DNA of 64,000 bases from Pseudobdellovibrionaceae bacterium (GCA_947444305.1 CANEZP010000004.1:124001-188000); one strand, 5' to 3'. Counted from the stretch's first letter, positions 17,873 to 27,312 are shown. Program-made: numbers and translations. The notes: generated by a model from the letters alone, not told the origin.

Positions 17873-18505
17873 ATGGCTTTAAACGCACGGTCCATTGGCT
17901 TGAAAATTCAGCAAGCTCGAGTGGCAAAGGGTATGACACAGGGAGAGCTCGCCAAGGCTCTAGGTATCGACCGTGGCTCAGTAGGTCGGTGGGAGACCGG
18001 CCGTTCCGTTCCCCGACAAGTAGGCATCCCGAAAGTCGCCCAAATCTTGGGCCAAACCGCCGAGTGGTTACTCGCGGGCTCGGGTGATTACAACGCCGCT
18101 AACGAAACGGTCGAAGTTTTGCGGGCCGAACGCCGCACCCTTAAAGAAATTCGCGAAGAAGTGAAGAAGCTCGCCGACGCGAAACGTGAATCGAAAAAAG
18201 CTTATGTTACATCGTCGGTTCGCGCGCCGGTTTCGCCGGCCGGATTGAAAGCCGCGAAAAGCCTAAAAGCGCCCGCCGCCGGCGTGCCCGAGGCAACGGC
18301 AAACGCCCAGGCTCCGGCACACGTGAAGCTCGATAAAAAAGCGCTCGAAGATCTGATGGCGGCCTGGGATTCCGCTAAACCCGAAGCCCGTCTGATTGCC
18401 GCACTTATCATCACGGGCGATTGGTCTTATAAACTAAAGTTGATGAATCGCGAAATCTCGGTGGACGAAGAAGTTTTATCCATCCTCGGTTCCGTCACCG
18501 CGTAA
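17873..18505 (+). CDS. Xre-type regulator with long C-terminal region
   Basis: The 210-residue protein begins with a Cro/CI helix-turn-helix (residues about 8-65: LKIQQARVAKGMTQGELAKA, RGSVGRWETG). A charged helical linker and an alanine/proline-rich segment (residues about 110-145) lead to a C-terminal helical part ending around EEVLSILGSV. The ATG at 17873 is preceded by GGAG at suitable spacing. It diverges from guaA by 149 bp and converges on guaB, so a role in purine gene control is possible but unproven. Confidence 0.8.
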   Translation: MALNARSIGLKIQQARVAKGMTQGELAKALGIDRGSVGRWETGRSVPRQVGIPKVAQILGQTAEWLLAGSGDYNAANETVEVLRAERRTLKEIREEVKKLADAKRESKKAYVTSSVRAPVSPAGLKAAKSLKAPAAGVPEATANAQAPAHVKLDKKALEDLMAAWDSAKPEARLIAALIITGDWSYKLKLMNREISVDEEVLSILGSVTA

Positions 18506-18533
18506 CGCAGCTTTTCTTTTCTGGAATTTAAAC

Positions 18534-18626
18534 GGTGCGGTAAAATTGGTTTCGAAAGCCCAATCTGTTTCGGGCAGAGTCTGAGCATCCTGACAGTGGC
18601 CTTCTGCAGCCATCCCGGCTGCAGAA
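18534..18626 (+). repeat. REP-like element, orphan copy G
   Basis: The element has a conserved head (GCATCCTGACAGTGGC at 18585-18600) followed by a hairpin: TTCTGCAGCC (18602-18611), loop ATCCC, GGCTGCAGAA (18617-18626). Weaker similarity to the other two copies extends about 50 bases upstream (GGTG, AAGCCCAATCTGT, GGCAGAGT). Its stem bases differ from those of the copies at 29707-29798 and 49470-49565 in both arms, so pairing is kept. The GTGG directly before the hairpin recalls the tetranucleotide of classic REPs. No RAYT gene is adjacent. Confidence 0.8.
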
Positions 18627-18759
18627 CCAAAAAGAATAAATCGATTTAAATTTTTGTCGAAACGCCAGGACGGCGGCTTGAAAAGTATTTCCAAGGATGG
18701 ATGAGCCGGAAGCATTCCTTACCACTGTGTTCGCTCGCGGCTACAATCCGCCACTGTCT

Positions 18760-18783
18760 ACTATGTCCAAAATCCGACATAGT
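18760..18783. repeat. ACTATGTC/GACATAGT palindrome
   Basis: Eight-base perfect arms are separated by eight bases, 66 bp downstream of the guaB stop. On the minus strand it is flanked by CAGCGT and GACAGTGGCGG, which resemble the two halves of the REP head, so this may be a decayed or altered fourth REP copy. It could also act as a guaB terminator stem, but there is no T-run. Confidence 0.4.
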
Positions 18784-18848
18784 ACGCTGAGGGTTTAGCA
18801 TGCCTCGCCACACCCCAAGGCCATTATCTAATCCGCGCGATCCCAACG

Positions 18849-20315
18849 CTACTCGAGGCGGTAGTTCGGCGCTTCTTTCGTAATGCTGACGTCATGGACG
18901 TGGCTCTCGCGCAAGCCTTGCGGTGAAACGCGGATAAAACGTGCGCGCTTTTGCAACTCATCGATGTTTTTCGCACCGACGTAGCCCATGCCGCTTTTCA
19001 AACCGCCGACCAATTGGTGCAGAATCCCGCGCGCGCTGCCGCGGTAAGGAACCCGGCCTTCGATGCCTTCGGGCACGAGCTTGTCGTTCTCGGTAACATC
19101 GGCTTGCCCGTAGCGGTCCTTCGAGCCTTTTTGCATGGCGCCGAGCGAACCCATCCCGCGATAAAGTTTGTACGTGCGGCCTTGATACAAAATGGTTTCA
19201 CCGGGCGATTCGTCGGCACCGGCCAAAAGATTTCCGATCATGACGGTGTTCGCGCCGAGCGCGAGCGCTTTCGAGATATCGCCCGAGAACTTAATGCCGC
19301 CGTCGGCGATGATGGTCTTGCCTTTTTTCTTCGCGGCTTTTGAACATTCCATCACGGCCGTAAGTTGCGGCATTCCCACGCCGGAGACGATGCGCGTAGT
19401 ACAAATCGATCCGGGACCGACGCCGACTTTAACGACGTCGCAACCGGCGTCGAGTAAAGCCGAAGTCCCGTCGGCCGTGACGACGTTACCGCCGACGATG
19501 ACGACATCCTTCGATTGCGAAGCCACCCACTTCACCATCTCTAAAACATTTTTCGAGTGCCCGTGCGCCGTATCGACGCAAATGACGTCGGCCCCCGCGG
19601 CGATCAACGCACTCGCGCGGTCGCGCGAAGTTGCGTCAACGCCGATGGCGGCGCCCGCGAGCAAACGCCCGTGACGATCTTTGGTCGCCTGCGGAAAGGT
19701 CTGCGCTTTTTCGATATCTTTGATCGTGATCAAACCTTTAAGCATCCCTTTGTCGTCAACGATGGGGAGCTTCTCGATCCGATGCTTTTGCAAGATCACC
19801 TTCGCTTGCGCGAGCGTCGTGCCCACGGGCGCGGTGGCGAGCTTCTCGAGCTTAGTCATCGCGCTCGAGATGGGTTGCGAGGTGTTTGTTTCGAAGCGTA
19901 AATCGCGGTTGGTCAAAATACCGACCAACTTACCGCTCTCGGTAATGGGCACGCCACTGATCGAGTACCGGCGCATTAGATCGAGCGCCGCGGAAACGGG
20001 CTTGTCGGGCGAGAGCGTGATCGGCTCAAGGATCATGCCGCTTTCGTATTTTTTAACGCGTTCAACTTCGAAAGCCTGCGCTTCGATATCGAGGTTTTTG
20101 TGGATGATGCCGAGGCCACCCATTTGCGCCATGATTTGCGCGATCTTGTGTTCGGTCACGGTGTCCATTGCCGCCGACATCACGGGCATCTTCAGCAAGA
20201 TGTCGCGTGCAAAAAAACTTTCGGTCGAAACTTCCGTAGGGATGATCTCGGAAAACTGCGGGATCAATAAAATATCGTCGAAGGTAAAGGCCATCGGAAT
20301 TTGCGTGTCTTCCAT
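18849..20315 (-). CDS. guaB: IMP dehydrogenase
   Basis: The 488-residue enzyme oxidises IMP to XMP with NAD, the committed step to guanine nucleotides. The TIM barrel is interrupted by two CBS domains (residues about 95-210; ISGVPITESGKLVGILTNRD is in the first). The active loop GPGSICTTRIVSGVG carries the catalytic cysteine, and the C-terminal flap has RYGQ and EGIEGRVPYRG. Length is typical. The gene for the carbonic-anhydrase-like protein ends one base before its start, so the two are one operon. A 44-bp copy of its 3' end is found at 29957-30000. Confidence 0.98.
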   Translation of the reverse strand: MEDTQIPMAFTFDDILLIPQFSEIIPTEVSTESFFARDILLKMPVMSAAMDTVTEHKIAQIMAQMGGLGIIHKNLDIEAQAFEVERVKKYESGMILEPITLSPDKPVSAALDLMRRYSISGVPITESGKLVGILTNRDLRFETNTSQPISSAMTKLEKLATAPVGTTLAQAKVILQKHRIEKLPIVDDKGMLKGLITIKDIEKAQTFPQATKDRHGRLLAGAAIGVDATSRDRASALIAAGADVICVDTAHGHSKNVLEMVKWVASQSKDVVIVGGNVVTADGTSALLDAGCDVVKVGVGPGSICTTRIVSGVGMPQLTAVMECSKAAKKKGKTIIADGGIKFSGDISKALALGANTVMIGNLLAGADESPGETILYQGRTYKLYRGMGSLGAMQKGSKDRYGQADVTENDKLVPEGIEGRVPYRGSARGILHQLVGGLKSGMGYVGAKNIDELQKRARFIRVSPQGLRESHVHDVSITKEAPNYRLE

Positions 20316-20316
20316 C

Positions 20317-20832
20317 TTAAACTCCCTTGTTCGAATACCAGGTCATGTATTCGAGATAGTTATTTGCGGACTTCGGCAAGAAAGCCAATTCTTTCTCGTT
20401 GAGCGGGCGAACCACTTTCGCCGGGCGGCCCATGATGAGCGAACCGGGTGTGAAGCGCGCATTCTCGGTGATGAGCGAGCCGGCGCCGACGATGCAATTG
20501 TCGGGTATCTCAGCCTGGTCCATGATAATGCTGCCCATGCCGATCAGGATCAGATCGCCGATCTTGCAACCGTGCATGATGACGGAATGCCCGACCGTCA
20601 CTTTTGATCCGAGCACGGCTCCGCACTTTTTGTAGGTGCCGTGAATGACCGAGTTGTCTTGGATATTGGTCTCGTCGCCGATCACGATCGGCATAACGTC
20701 ACCCCGCAAGGTGGTGTTAAACCATATGGAACATTTGCGGCCGATCGAGACGTCCCCAATCAGCTCGGCACTCGGCGCGAGGAAACTCCCTTCGCCGATT
20801 TTTGGAGTTTTGCCTTGCAGAGAGTGAATCAT
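20317..20832 (-). CDS. Gamma-carbonic-anhydrase-like hexapeptide protein
   Basis: The 171-residue protein is a left-handed beta-helix of hexapeptide repeats (IGEGSFLAPSAELIGDVSIG and onward), as in the YrdA/PaaY group. The zinc-ligand histidine motifs VIHGT and TVGHSVIMHGCKIG are present, so metal binding is likely; whether it hydrates carbon dioxide is uncertain in this group. The C-terminal helix (LNEKELAFLPKSANNYLEYM) is typical. It is tightly packed between the DUF151 gene and guaB. Confidence 0.88.
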   Translation of the reverse strand: MIHSLQGKTPKIGEGSFLAPSAELIGDVSIGRKCSIWFNTTLRGDVMPIVIGDETNIQDNSVIHGTYKKCGAVLGSKVTVGHSVIMHGCKIGDLILIGMGSIIMDQAEIPDNCIVGAGSLITENARFTPGSLIMGRPAKVVRPLNEKELAFLPKSANNYLEYMTWYSNKGV

Positions 20833-20842
20833 TTCGTCGTCC

Positions 20843-21349
20843 TTAATTCATGTAATGTTGCCTGTTACGCTTGAAATCCGAACGCCTCGCACCCGGAGGT
20901 GGCTGGCTGATCGTCGCGTTCACTTGGCGGCACTCTTCCAAATATTGGCGCGTGCAATAAAACCGCACGCCGGCCTGTAAACAAAATGAGATGGCATGGT
21001 CGGCGCGCACTTTCATATTCTTCACTTTACGCGAGCCTGAGAAAATCAGCTCGACGTACTGTTGATTGCCCTTCACTTCGCGGAAGTGGCAAACCTCGAG
21101 TTTCATGCCGAGCTTTGAAAGCAGGTTCAGCGTAACGTCATGGGGCGAAAGCATAAAGGCCTGCGGCTGGTGCTGGGTCAAAGCGATCCCGGCGTCGAGC
21201 GGCGAAAGCCAGACGGGCAAGGTTGCCTCGCCGCCTTTTTCGCGAAAAAGCATAACCGGGCGAACGTTGTCCATCCCGGTAGTGAGACCGAAAGCTTCGA
21301 GTTCGATTTCATTCGCGGGGGTTAATTTAGCGTCGACGATTCTTTTCAT
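20843..21349 (-). CDS. DUF151 / bifunctional-nuclease family protein
   Basis: The 168-residue protein matches the DUF151 (BFN) fold: VMLFREKGGEATLPVWLSPL, the SPHDVTLNLLSKLG motif and the RADHAISFCLQAGV motif are in order. Plant and bacterial members have been described as nucleases, but the function in bacteria of this kind is not settled. A 30-residue basic tail (GARRSDFKRNRQHYMN) could bind nucleic acid. The ATG overlaps the miaB stop by four bases, which places it in the miaB operon. Confidence 0.85.
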   Translation of the reverse strand: MKRIVDAKLTPANEIELEAFGLTTGMDNVRPVMLFREKGGEATLPVWLSPLDAGIALTQHQPQAFMLSPHDVTLNLLSKLGMKLEVCHFREVKGNQQYVELIFSGSRKVKNMKVRADHAISFCLQAGVRFYCTRQYLEECRQVNATISQPPPGARRSDFKRNRQHYMN

Positions 21350-22719
21350 TGCAGTAAATCTCCCTTAAGCGTGAGGGGCCGGCTTTCGTTAATCCGTACG
21401 TCGACGATCTGCCCGATGAGTGCGGCGTCGCCCGTAATGTAAACGGATTTATTTTGGGTCGACCGGCCTTGGATGCGGCCGTCGTCCACGGCTTTTTCGA
21501 CCAGAACTTTTAAAACCTGGCCGTCGTATTTTTTAACGAGATCAAAAGCGATCTCGCGGTGGCGATCGAGCACCCGGGTCAAACGCGCGCTTTTCACCAA
21601 ATCGGGAACTTGGTCGGTGAACTTTGCGGCCTTAGTCATCGGGCGCGGACTATAGTTGAAAGCAAAAATATTTTCGTAAGGCACTTCTTCGAGAAGCGAC
21701 ATCGTGTCTTCGAATTGCGCGTCGGTTTCACCGGGAAAGCCGGTGATCAAATCCGTGCTCAACACCGCGTTAGGCATCGCTTTAAAAATCGCCTGCGCTT
21801 TCGCGACGTACTCTTCACGGGTGTAGCCGCGGTTCATTCGCGCGAGCACTTCGGAGTTTCCGCTTTGTACGGGAAGATGGATATACTCCATGATTTTATC
21901 TTGGTTTTCGGCCATGACGCCGATCAACTCGTCGGTGAAATCTTTCGGGTGACTTGTCGTGTAGCGGATGCGGCTGATGCCCGTCTCACGCGCGAGACGT
22001 TTCAACAATTGCGCGAAATTGACCCCGCAGTCGGAGGTATATGAATTCACGTTTTGCCCGAGCAACGTTACTTCGCGAACGCCGCGGTCCACCAGTTTGT
22101 TCACGTCGTCGATCAAGTGTTTGAAAGGCCGCGAACGCTCGCGCCCGCGCGTGAACGGCACCACGCAGAAGGTGCAGAAATTATCGCAACCCTTGGTGAT
22201 GTTCACGAAGGTGCTGACGCCGGGATTTCGCACCATGGTTTCGATGTGGTACGGCTGCGAATGTTCGAAGCGCGCCGAGATGATGCCTTCGCCCTGACGT
22301 ACTTTCGCAATCACTTCGGGTAATTTATCGATGGCGTCGGTGCCGATCACGAAGTCGATGAGCGGAATGTCGCGCTTCAACTTATCTTTTTCTTGGCTCG
22401 CGACGCAGCCGGCGACGCCGATTTTTAATTTCGGATTGAGCGCCTTCATTTTGCGATAGCGCCCGACCTCGGAATGCACTTTGTGCACGGGTTTCTCGCG
22501 GATCGAGCACGAATTGATAATGATGATCGACGCTTGATCGGGCGAAGTGACCGGACGAAAATTCATCATCTCGAGCAACGTCATCATGCGCTCGGAATCA
22601 TTTTCATTCATCTGGCAGCCGTAGGTTGAAATGTACACACCATCTCCCTGGCCGATGTCGGTCGGGGAAATTGTGGTTGTCAGGCCGGAGGTTTGCATGG
22701 AATCCTTAAGATAATTCAT
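21346..22719 (-). CDS. miaB: tRNA-2-methylthio-N6-dimethylallyladenosine synthase
   Basis: The 457-residue radical-SAM methylthiotransferase modifies A37 of tRNAs that read UNN codons. The N-terminal cluster domain has cysteines in STYGCQMNENDSE, NSCSIREKP and AGCVASQEKDKL; the radical-SAM cluster is CDNFCTFCVVPFTRGRERSR; a TRAM domain ends the protein (VYITGDAALIGQIVDVRI). The first 30 residues precede the conserved domain, so the true start may be the internal Met8. It is first in a run of leftward genes reaching guaB. Confidence 0.96.
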   Translation of the reverse strand: MNYLKDSMQTSGLTTTISPTDIGQGDGVYISTYGCQMNENDSERMMTLLEMMNFRPVTSPDQASIIIINSCSIREKPVHKVHSEVGRYRKMKALNPKLKIGVAGCVASQEKDKLKRDIPLIDFVIGTDAIDKLPEVIAKVRQGEGIISARFEHSQPYHIETMVRNPGVSTFVNITKGCDNFCTFCVVPFTRGRERSRPFKHLIDDVNKLVDRGVREVTLLGQNVNSYTSDCGVNFAQLLKRLARETGISRIRYTTSHPKDFTDELIGVMAENQDKIMEYIHLPVQSGNSEVLARMNRGYTREEYVAKAQAIFKAMPNAVLSTDLITGFPGETDAQFEDTMSLLEEVPYENIFAFNYSPRPMTKAAKFTDQVPDLVKSARLTRVLDRHREIAFDLVKKYDGQVLKVLVEKAVDDGRIQGRSTQNKSVYITGDAALIGQIVDVRINESRPLTLKGDLLQ

Positions 22720-22750
22720 CTATATAATTGCAAATAAACGAACGGGTCAA

Positions 22751-23368
22751 ATGAGTATGCATCCAAGACTGAAAACTTCGAAAAAATGGTCACCTCTTCC
22801 CAAAGAGTTCCTCAAGCAAGTTGAGTCTGTATTCAAACAGACCTTCAAGGCGCAAGTCGGCACGGGCAAAATCGTCACCGAAGGCCGCATTTACCCCGAA
22901 GAAATTCTGGTGAGCGTCGGTTATCACCCGGGTAAAGGACTGCGCCAGAGCAACTTCGAAGTGTCGATCGCGTATAAAAAAGACAAAGACAACGTCATCC
23001 AGCTTCTCAATCTCTCGGTCGACGTGGCCGCGTCCCTCTTCGAACAATTTTTCGCGGCGGAAAATGACCAAGAGTTCCCCCGTTTGTGGCAAGAGTTCGA
23101 CGTCGACAACCGTCCGGTCTATGTTCAGTTCTCGGGCACCAATACGGAATTAGAAAAAGCGGCGAACAAACTTTTAGGCGAGCATGCCGACGAAGGCTTA
23201 ACCGGCGGCGATTGGGATGACGTGGGTTCTCCCGCCGAAGCAAAGGCGCGCTTGGGTATTGACCCCGACGAAGCCTTTGCGGATTCGATTTTTAATCCGG
23301 AAGAGGGCGACCTCGATGAGCCGGAAGAATCCGACGACGAACCGCCTAAGAAATCAAAAAAACATTAA
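22751..23368 (+). CDS. Conserved-looking cytosolic protein, acidic tail
   Basis: I do not recognise this family. The 205-residue product has no signal peptide or membrane segment. Residues 1-140 look like an alpha/beta domain (PLPKEFLKQVESVFKQTF, then PEEILVSVGYHPGKGLRQSN); the rest is strongly acidic and ends in a short lysine cluster (PPKKSKKH). Such tails often mediate contacts with basic proteins, and the convergent neighbour at 23458-24339 has a lysine-rich tail; a functional link is only a guess. It diverges from miaB by 31 bp. Confidence 0.7.
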   Translation: MSMHPRLKTSKKWSPLPKEFLKQVESVFKQTFKAQVGTGKIVTEGRIYPEEILVSVGYHPGKGLRQSNFEVSIAYKKDKDNVIQLLNLSVDVAASLFEQFFAAENDQEFPRLWQEFDVDNRPVYVQFSGTNTELEKAANKLLGEHADEGLTGGDWDDVGSPAEAKARLGIDPDEAFADSIFNPEEGDLDEPEESDDEPPKKSKKH

Positions 23369-23428
23369 GTGAATTCGAAGGTCAGCTGAGCCGCGAAGCG
23401 TTGCCGACGCGGCAGCGCCTTGCGTTGA

Positions 23429-23450
23429 GGCCCGATGCTTCGGGCCCGTT
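23429..23450. terminator. Bidirectional hairpin between convergent genes
   Basis: GGCCCGA (23429-23435) pairs with TCGGGCC (23440-23446) around TGCT and is followed by CGTTT. It lies between convergent stops and probably ends both transcripts. Confidence 0.6.
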
Positions 23451-23457
23451 TGGCGGA

Positions 23458-24339
23458 CTAGAAATCTTCGTCGTCGCGGGCCGCGGGTTCCATTCCGCGA
23501 ACTTCGTCGATGTAATTCTGCGCTTCGTCTTCAAACTCGTTGTCGACCGCATTTTCGTCGATCTCAAGTTCTTGGATGGCCGCGAGGAATTCTTTTTCAC
23601 TACGCAGATCTTTACGCAGCATTTCGAGAAACTTGTCCGGGTAACGCGCAGTGAGCTCTTCGATGTAACGTTCGAGCTTTCCTTCGGAAAGAATCTTTTT
23701 ACGAACTTGGATCTTTTTCCACAAAGCGAGGTAGTGGTAACGGCAGTAACCGTCGACGGCCGACAGCTGGTCGCAATCTTTAACGCGGCAGTAACGGCGG
23801 CCTTCGGCATCCGTTAAGACGATTTCTTCATCAACGAGCTCTTCGTCTTCTTCCTCGACGTCGACTTCGGGTTCTTCAACTTCGGGAGCGGGAGTTTTTG
23901 CCTTGGCTTCGGTCTTCGGTGCTTTGGCTTCGACTTTCGGCGCCTTGGGCTCGGCCGTCGCTTTCGCGGCCTTTGCGGCCGGCTTGCCGGCTTCCTTTTC
24001 GGAGTCGTCGTCGGAATCTTTTTCGGTCGCCTTTTTGGTGACGGATGCGATCACTTTACCGACGGCTTTCAGCAAACCTTTACCGGCCGACGCCTTCGGC
24101 GCGGGCGGCGTTTTAGGCGCTACGGGGGCCTTCGCGGGCGCGGCCTTAGGAGCGGCTTTCGCGGGGACGGCTTTTTTTACCGGCGCGGCCGCTTTTGGCG
24201 CAACCTTTTTGGCGGGCGCCGCTTTTTTAACGGGTTTAGCCGCTGCTTTTTTAGGCGCAGCTTTTACCGTCTTAGCCGCGGGGGCCTTTTTAACGGGCTT
24301 CTTCTTATCTTTACCGGGTTTCGCAGTCTTTTTTGCCAT
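23458..24339 (-). CDS. Histone-H1-like tail fused to a Cys/His domain
   Basis: The 293-residue protein has three parts. Residues 1-100 are lysine, alanine and proline repeats (KKAP, KKAA, AAPAKK) like bacterial H1-type DNA-binding tails. Residues about 100-185 are acidic. Residues about 185-293 form a folded-looking domain beginning RRYCRVKDCDQLSAVDGYCR with YHYLALWKK, where Cys, Cys, Cys and His could bind one zinc, followed by a helical LERYIEEL region. The likely role is binding nucleic acid, but the domain family is not one I can name. Low-complexity composition means the frame is nevertheless convincing because the C-terminal domain is well ordered. Confidence 0.8.
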   Translation of the reverse strand: MAKKTAKPGKDKKKPVKKAPAAKTVKAAPKKAAAKPVKKAAPAKKVAPKAAAPVKKAVPAKAAPKAAPAKAPVAPKTPPAPKASAGKGLLKAVGKVIASVTKKATEKDSDDDSEKEAGKPAAKAAKATAEPKAPKVEAKAPKTEAKAKTPAPEVEEPEVDVEEEDEELVDEEIVLTDAEGRRYCRVKDCDQLSAVDGYCRYHYLALWKKIQVRKKILSEGKLERYIEELTARYPDKFLEMLRKDLRSEKEFLAAIQELEIDENAVDNEFEDEAQNYIDEVRGMEPAARDDEDF

Positions 24340-24378
24340 GCGGGAACGTTGATGGATTTTGCCTAACCGGTCAAGAGA

Positions 24379-25341
24379 TTATTGCCAGGAGATCCGGCCC
24401 GATTGCGTCCGCACGAACACCTGACCGGCGCCGTTTTTTCGCCCTCTTTTTGCCGTCGAAGCTTCAACCACTTTCAAACCCTCGCGCATTTCGACCGCGA
24501 AAGGTTTCGGAACTTGGATCGCACCCGTCGATGACGTAAGAAACATTTTTGCGCCGCCGCCCCAACGAATTTTCACCGGGCCGGAATCGGTAGTCACTTC
24601 CAGGTCGCTCGGTGCATTGGCTTGCAAATCCCATTCTGAAGTTCCGCCGTTCGCTTTCACTTTGCCGCTCAAGTTTTTTAATTGAGCATTCCCGCCCGGC
24701 ATTTCGAAATTCATAGCGCCCTTGATTCTTTCGCCGCGCAAAACTCCGTGCACCCAATTCAAATCTACGGCGCCGTTTATACCGGCCAATTCGACGCGGC
24801 CCTTCTCACCTTTTAGATTCAACGCTCCAGCGTGCGTGGCGATGTTGATTTGCGCATCCACCGCTTGCAGTTTTAAATCACCGCGCATGCCGGTAGCCGT
24901 AAAATTTCCGTAGAGGAACGCGGCCTCAACGTCCGACTTCCACGCCTTGATATACAGATCACCTTCGCGCCACGAGATGAGTGCGGGCACCGATGGGCCT
25001 TCGATCTCGATGTCAAACTCGGGCCACAACTCCGCACGAACTAAATGACGCCACTGCGGACCCATGGCCACGTTGAAGACTTCAAGAACGAGTGCCTCAC
25101 CCTGGCGGTCAACCGAAAGGCTCCAGTCCTCGAAGCGTTTATTTTTTGAATGTGAAACTTTAATTGTATAGCTTTTCGCGCTGTTGCCTTTAAGTACCAA
25201 GCGCCCTTTGACTCCGCTCACTTGGATTTCATGAATGCCCGAGGCCGAAACTTTTTGTGCGGGATAAACCGACTTATCGCCGGCCGCGAAGGCCACCGGC
25301 AGCGTTAAGAATAAGAGCAACGTGAGTGGGACAAAGCGCAT
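24379..25341 (-). CDS. Exported DUF4097-like beta-strand protein
   Basis: The 320-residue product has a signal peptide (MRFVPLTLLLFLTLPVAFA). The mature chain is a ladder of short beta repeats (LVLKGNSAKSYTIKV, GALNLKGEKGRVELAGINGA, AVDLNWVHG) as in DUF4097 putative adhesin-type beta-solenoids. No enzyme motif is seen. It diverges from the thiolase gene, with 92 bp between starts that must contain both promoters. Confidence 0.75.
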   Translation of the reverse strand: MRFVPLTLLLFLTLPVAFAAGDKSVYPAQKVSASGIHEIQVSGVKGRLVLKGNSAKSYTIKVSHSKNKRFEDWSLSVDRQGEALVLEVFNVAMGPQWRHLVRAELWPEFDIEIEGPSVPALISWREGDLYIKAWKSDVEAAFLYGNFTATGMRGDLKLQAVDAQINIATHAGALNLKGEKGRVELAGINGAVDLNWVHGVLRGERIKGAMNFEMPGGNAQLKNLSGKVKANGGTSEWDLQANAPSDLEVTTDSGPVKIRWGGGAKMFLTSSTGAIQVPKPFAVEMREGLKVVEASTAKRGRKNGAGQVFVRTQSGRISWQ

Positions 25342-25433
25342 ACATTAAGTGTAGCATGACACGACGCTGCCTTGACAAGATCGAGCCCGATTTTGAAAAT
25401 CGCAAGCCTCGACTACCGCAAAGGAAAACAACG

Positions 25434-26609
25434 ATGTCATCCGCTTATATCCTCAGTGCCCGCCGGACCGCGATCGGAAGCTTTCAAGGAATCTTCGCCA
25501 ACACGCCCGCCCCGCGCCTAGGCGCCACCGCAATCTCCGCCGCGCTAAAAGATGCGAAGCTCCAACCCGGCGACATTCAAGAATGCACGATGGGCCAAGT
25601 TCTCACCGCCGGCGCCGGTCAGGCCCCCGCGCGCCAAGCCGCGATCTACGCAGGGCTGCCCGTTTCGGTCCCGTGCATGACGATCAATAAAGTTTGCGGC
25701 TCTGGACTAAAGGCGATCATGCTCGCTTCGGACAGTATTCGTTTAGGCGCGGCCGACTTCGCTATCGCCGGCGGCCAAGAAAATATGACCCTCGCGCCCC
25801 ACCTTATGGAGAACTCCCGCGCGGGCTATCGAATGGGCCCCGTCACGATGACGGACTCCATGGTCAAAGACGGTTTGTGGGATCCCTACTCAAACTTTCA
25901 CATGGGGAGTGCAGCGGAACTCTGCGTAAAGGAACACAATTTCACGCGCGCGCAGCAAGATGAATACGCGATCGAGTCGTATAAAAAAGCGCAGACCGCG
26001 ATCAAAGAAGGTCTGTTCAAAAACGAAATCGTCGGCGTCGAAGTTGCCTCGAAAGCCGGTACGCAGAACCTCGATACGGACGAAGAGCCCGGCAAAGCAC
26101 GGTTCGATAAGATGCCTGAACTTCGCCCCGCCTTTGATAAAGAAGGAACGATCACCGCGGCCAACGCTTCGAAAATTAACGACGGCGCGGCTGCCCTCGT
26201 GATTGCTTCTGAAAAGGGCTACAAAGACAAGGGCTTGAAACCGATCGCTCGCGTGGTGGCTTATTACTCATTCGCGCATGAACCGAAATGGTTTACGACC
26301 GCGCCGATCACCGCGATCAAACGCGTGACCGAACTCGCAAAGATGAAGGTCAGTGATATCGATCTCTTCGAAATCAACGAAGCCTTCAGCGTCGTCGCGA
26401 TGGTCACGATGAAGGAGCTCTCGATTCCGGCCGACAAAGTTAACGTTAACGGCGGCGCGGTGGCCATGGGCCATCCGATCGGCGCGAGCGGCGCGCGCTT
26501 GATGACGACTTTGGTACACGCGCTCGGCGCACGCAAAAAACAATTCGGTCTCGCTACCCTTTGCGTAGGCGGCGGCGAAGGCGTCGCCATGATCGTGGAA
26601 CGTCTGTGA
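25434..26609 (+). CDS. Acetyl-CoA C-acetyltransferase (thiolase)
   Basis: The 391-residue length is normal for thiolases. The acylated cysteine is in [10 protein letters not shown], the [10 protein letters not shown] motif carries the histidine, and the second catalytic cysteine is in [11 protein letters not shown]. With the CoA-transferase genes that follow it would convert acetoacetyl-CoA to two acetyl-CoA. The ATG at 25434 is preceded by AAGGA; the longer frame from 25326 lacks support. The TGA overlaps the GTG start of the next gene. Confidence 0.95.
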   Translation: MSSAYILSARRTAIGSFQGIFANTPAPRLGATAISAALKDAKLQPGDIQECTMGQVLTAGAGQAPARQAAIYAGLPVSVPCMTINKVCGSGLKAIMLASDSIRLGAADFAIAGGQENMTLAPHLMENSRAGYRMGPVTMTDSMVKDGLWDPYSNFHMGSAAELCVKEHNFTRAQQDEYAIESYKKAQTAIKEGLFKNEIVGVEVASKAGTQNLDTDEEPGKARFDKMPELRPAFDKEGTITAANASKINDGAAALVIASEKGYKDKGLKPIARVVAYYSFAHEPKWFTTAPITAIKRVTELAKMKVSDIDLFEINEAFSVVAMVTMKELSIPADKVNVNGGAVAMGHPIGASGARLMTTLVHALGARKKQFGLATLCVGGGEGVAMIVERL

Positions 26610-27304
26610 ACAAGATCTATCCCGACGCTAAGGCGGCCGTCGCGGGCGTGAAAGACGGCATGACCCTGCTCTTCGGCGGTTTCGGGCTTTGCGGAATCCC
26701 GGAGAACTCAATCGCGGCGATTCGCGATACCGGAATCAAAAACCTCACCTGCGTGTCCAACAACGCCGGCGTGGACGGTTTCGGACTCGGGCAACTGCTC
26801 GAAAAACGGATGATTAAAAAAATGGTGTCGTCTTACGTCGGCGAAAATGAATTGTTTGAGAAACTTTATTTAAGCGGTGAACTCGAAGTTGAGTTCACGC
26901 CCCAAGGCACGCTGGCCGAAAAACTACGCGCCGGCGGCGCCGGTATTCCCGCGTTCTTCACGCCCACCGGGGTAGGCACCAAGGTCGCCGAAGGCAAAGA
27001 AGTACGTGAGATCAACGGGCGTAAGTACGTGCTTGAGCACGCCATTACCGGCGACTTCGCCTTCGTTAAAGCGTGGAAGGCGGATAAATTCGGCAACCTC
27101 ATTTTCAGGAAGACGTCGCGCAACTTTAGCCCGAATACCGCAACCGCGGGTAAAATCACCGTGGCCGAAGTGGAAGAGATCGTTGAGATCGGCGAACTCG
27201 ACCCGGAGAACATCCACGTTCCCGGAGCTTACGTTCAGCGTATTTACGCCGCAAAGTTTGAGAAACGCATCGAGAATCTTACCCTCTCACCTGACCCGGC
27301 TTAA
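26606..27304 (+). CDS. scoA: 3-oxoacid CoA-transferase subunit A
   Basis: The GTG at 26606 gives 232 residues, the usual length, and overlaps the thiolase stop (GTGA). The CoA-binding glycine motif is [11 protein letters not shown], followed by [15 protein letters not shown] and the FTPTGVGT stretch typical of the alpha subunit. It forms with the next gene a heteromeric transferase that activates acetoacetate with succinyl-CoA or a similar donor; the exact donor cannot be told from sequence. Confidence 0.93.
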   Translation: MNKIYPDAKAAVAGVKDGMTLLFGGFGLCGIPENSIAAIRDTGIKNLTCVSNNAGVDGFGLGQLLEKRMIKKMVSSYVGENELFEKLYLSGELEVEFTPQGTLAEKLRAGGAGIPAFFTPTGVGTKVAEGKEVREINGRKYVLEHAITGDFAFVKAWKADKFGNLIFRKTSRNFSPNTATAGKITVAEVEEIVEIGELDPENIHVPGAYVQRIYAAKFEKRIENLTLSPDPA

Positions 27305-27312
27305 GGGGAATA

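Larger units (their letters stand above)
18506..18848. other. Gene-free stretch between convergent genes
   Basis: No gene is visible in these 343 bases between the Xre regulator and guaB. They hold an orphan REP-like element (18534-18626) and an eight-base perfect palindrome pair (18760-18783), listed separately. Confidence 0.6.

Noticed and set aside
24333-24539. Plus-strand frame at the start of the H1-like gene
   Set aside because: No ribosome site and it lies across the 5' ends of two real leftward genes.
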